Assembly (NCBI RefSeq): GCF_040115645.1
Contig: NW_027096029.1
Coordinates: 186,001-250,000, forward strand
From: Euwallacea fornicatus
Lineage: Eukaryota; Arthropoda; Insecta; Coleoptera; Curculionidae
Length of the DNA stretch: 64,000 bases
Reading direction: 5' to 3'
A program made the translations under genes and the position numbers. Shown here piece by piece: positions 63,446 to 64,000 of the stretch. How positions within the stretch are numbered: position 1 is the stretch's first letter; every line of letters starts with the position of its first letter. The notes under the pieces were generated by a model. The model had not been told where the DNA came from. It did no database searches and saw only the letters and a program-made list of their open reading frames with translations.

Positions 63446-64000
63446 AGTACTTTATGTGCTCAAACATACAACTTTCGTAACATTTCAAACTTTGAAGCTC
63501 GTTAACTTCGACAAATGATCACCAAATTTCTTAAACGAAGTGTCAAATCAATCAGCTCCACGAGATCTTTGAGACTTCACAACAAATCATGATTGCATCT
63601 TGTTGCATTTCCAAGAAAAATAGTACTTTATGTGCTCAAACACACAACTTTTGTAACATTTCAAATTTCGAAGCTCGATAACTTCGACAAACAAACTCCA
63701 AGTTTCTTAAACGAAGTGTCAAATTAATCAGCTCGTCGAGATCTTTGAGACGTCACAACAAATGATAATTGCATCTTGTTGCATTTCCAAGAAAAATAGT
63801 ACTTTATGTGCTCAAACACACAACTTTCGTAACATTTCAAACTTCGAAGCTCGGTAACTTCGGCAAATGATCACCAAATTTCTTAAACGAAGTGTCAAAT
63901 TAATCAGCTCGTCGAGATCTTTGAGACGTCACAACAAATCATGATTGCAACTTGTTGCATTTCCAAGAAAAATAGTACTTTATGTGCTCAAACACAGAAC
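63385..64000. repeat. Right-end segment matching 58,985-59,600 (25 monomers)
   Basis: All 616 bases from 63,385 to the window end match 58,985-59,600 at an offset of 4,400 bp. Shared rare states are caaacatacaac, tgtcaaatcaatc and gagacttcacaac. The match is cut only by the end of the window, so the sequence beyond probably continues as a copy of the region after 59,600. The last monomer is incomplete (63,889-64,000, 112 bases). Confidence 0.88.

Larger units (their letters stand above)
1..64000. repeat. Tandem satellite array, 176-bp monomer, about 363.6 copies
   Basis: Every line of the window can be laid on the next with a 176-base step. With position 1 as monomer start, the recurring junction (ttaaac followed by aaag or gaag, then tgtcaaatt or tggcaaatt) falls on 1+176n from the first to the last complete monomer. 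Conserved blocks in order are: cagctc-N-acgag or cagctcgtcgag plus agatct; a variable middle around catgattgcatcttgt; an almost invariant core, aatagtactttatgtgctc and caaacacacaac; a caaactttgaagctcg or caaacttcgaagctcg block; and a tail ending in ttaaac. All copies have the same orientation. One hand-counted monomer is about 36% GC. The length is that of one nucleosome plus linker, typical of centromeric satellites. I infer a centromeric or pericentromeric role from structure only. The species and any named satellite family are not recognised. Confidence 0.98.
15078..64000. repeat. Domain B: satellite family B (subtypes B1 and B2)
   Basis: Family B monomers carry gacgtcacaacaaat, cttgttgcatttccaag, gtaacatttcaaa and a cttcgaag palindrome in many copies. 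Two tails occur. B1 reads aaatgatcacc then aaatttc or aagtttc, then ttaaacgaagtg. B2 reads caaacaaactcc or caaacaaacttc, then aagtttc, then ttaaacgaggtg. The site at monomer positions 20-28 is ctcgtcgag, ctccacgag or ctccacaag. Other alternating states are catgattgc versus gataattgc and cacaactttt versus cagaacattt. Combinations of these states form the segment fingerprints used below. The domain runs beyond the right end of the window. Confidence 0.93.

Noticed and set aside
1..64000. CRISPR array
   Set aside because: There is no alternation of a short constant repeat with unique spacers. The whole 176-base unit is repeated and its variable parts are shared between copies.
1..64000. CENP-B box (TTCG-4N-A-2N-CGGG)
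   Set aside because: The closest candidates, ttcgaagctcgg and ttcggcaaatgatc, fail at required positions (no A at the central position, or no CGGG). No full match was seen on either strand of the reference monomers of families A and B.
1..64000. Arabidopsis 178-180-bp or human alpha-satellite identity
   Set aside because: The length class is similar, but the monomer does not resemble either as I know them, so no named family is assigned. A database search of the consensus would decide.
1..64000. Telomeric repeats, transposon or retrotransposon insertion, inverted array segment
   Set aside because: No run of telomere-type units, no target-site duplication with unique DNA, and no stretch where monomers read in the opposite orientation was found. 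Every line fits the same-strand 176-base register.

Overview
The whole 64 kb window is one uninterrupted head-to-tail array of a roughly 176-bp satellite monomer. No gene, RNA gene, transposon, inverted segment or unique-sequence island was seen. If position 1 is taken as a monomer start, monomer n starts at 1+176n. This register still holds at 15,137, 26,401, 35,201, 44,001, 52,801 and 63,889, so the window holds 363 complete monomers plus 112 bases. The only length changes found are one extra base near 12,286 and one missing base after 13,180, and they cancel. One hand-counted monomer is about 36% GC.

This is eukaryotic chromosomal DNA. A nucleosome-sized, head-to-tail, locally homogenised satellite with higher-order repeats and no embedded genes is what centromeric or pericentromeric satellite looks like. 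A flowering plant is my best guess, because 150-180-bp centromeric satellites are common there, including 176-180-bp families in the Brassicaceae. I do not recognise the monomer as a named family, and an animal source is not excluded.

Layout. Domain A (1 to about 15.04 kb) is built from about a dozen subtypes of one family. Four 10-11-monomer higher-order blocks (177-2112, 5457-7216, 7217-8976, 8977-10,912) surround a shuffled block (2113-5456). A more hybrid-rich zone (10.9-15.0 kb) leads to the boundary. One chimeric monomer (14,961-15,136) switches to a second family within 15,041-15,077. Domain B (15.08-64 kb) starts with loosely alternating B1/B2 dimers (352 bp). It then becomes a mosaic of segment duplications whose offsets are always whole numbers of monomers (2, 13, 14, 15, 18, 20, 24, 25, 26, 33, 35, 37 and 57 were measured).

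The most striking segment is a tandem duplication of a 24-monomer, 4,224-bp unit (29,624-33,847 and 33,848-38,071), with one substitution seen between copies. Parts of that unit match older segments at 19.8-20.7 and 25.0-26.5 kb, so it looks like a recently amplified composite. Six short family-A tracts lie inside domain B, two of them carried along by a segment duplication. The array runs off both ends of the window. I found no new protein-coding or RNA system; the interest lies in the structure and history of the array.
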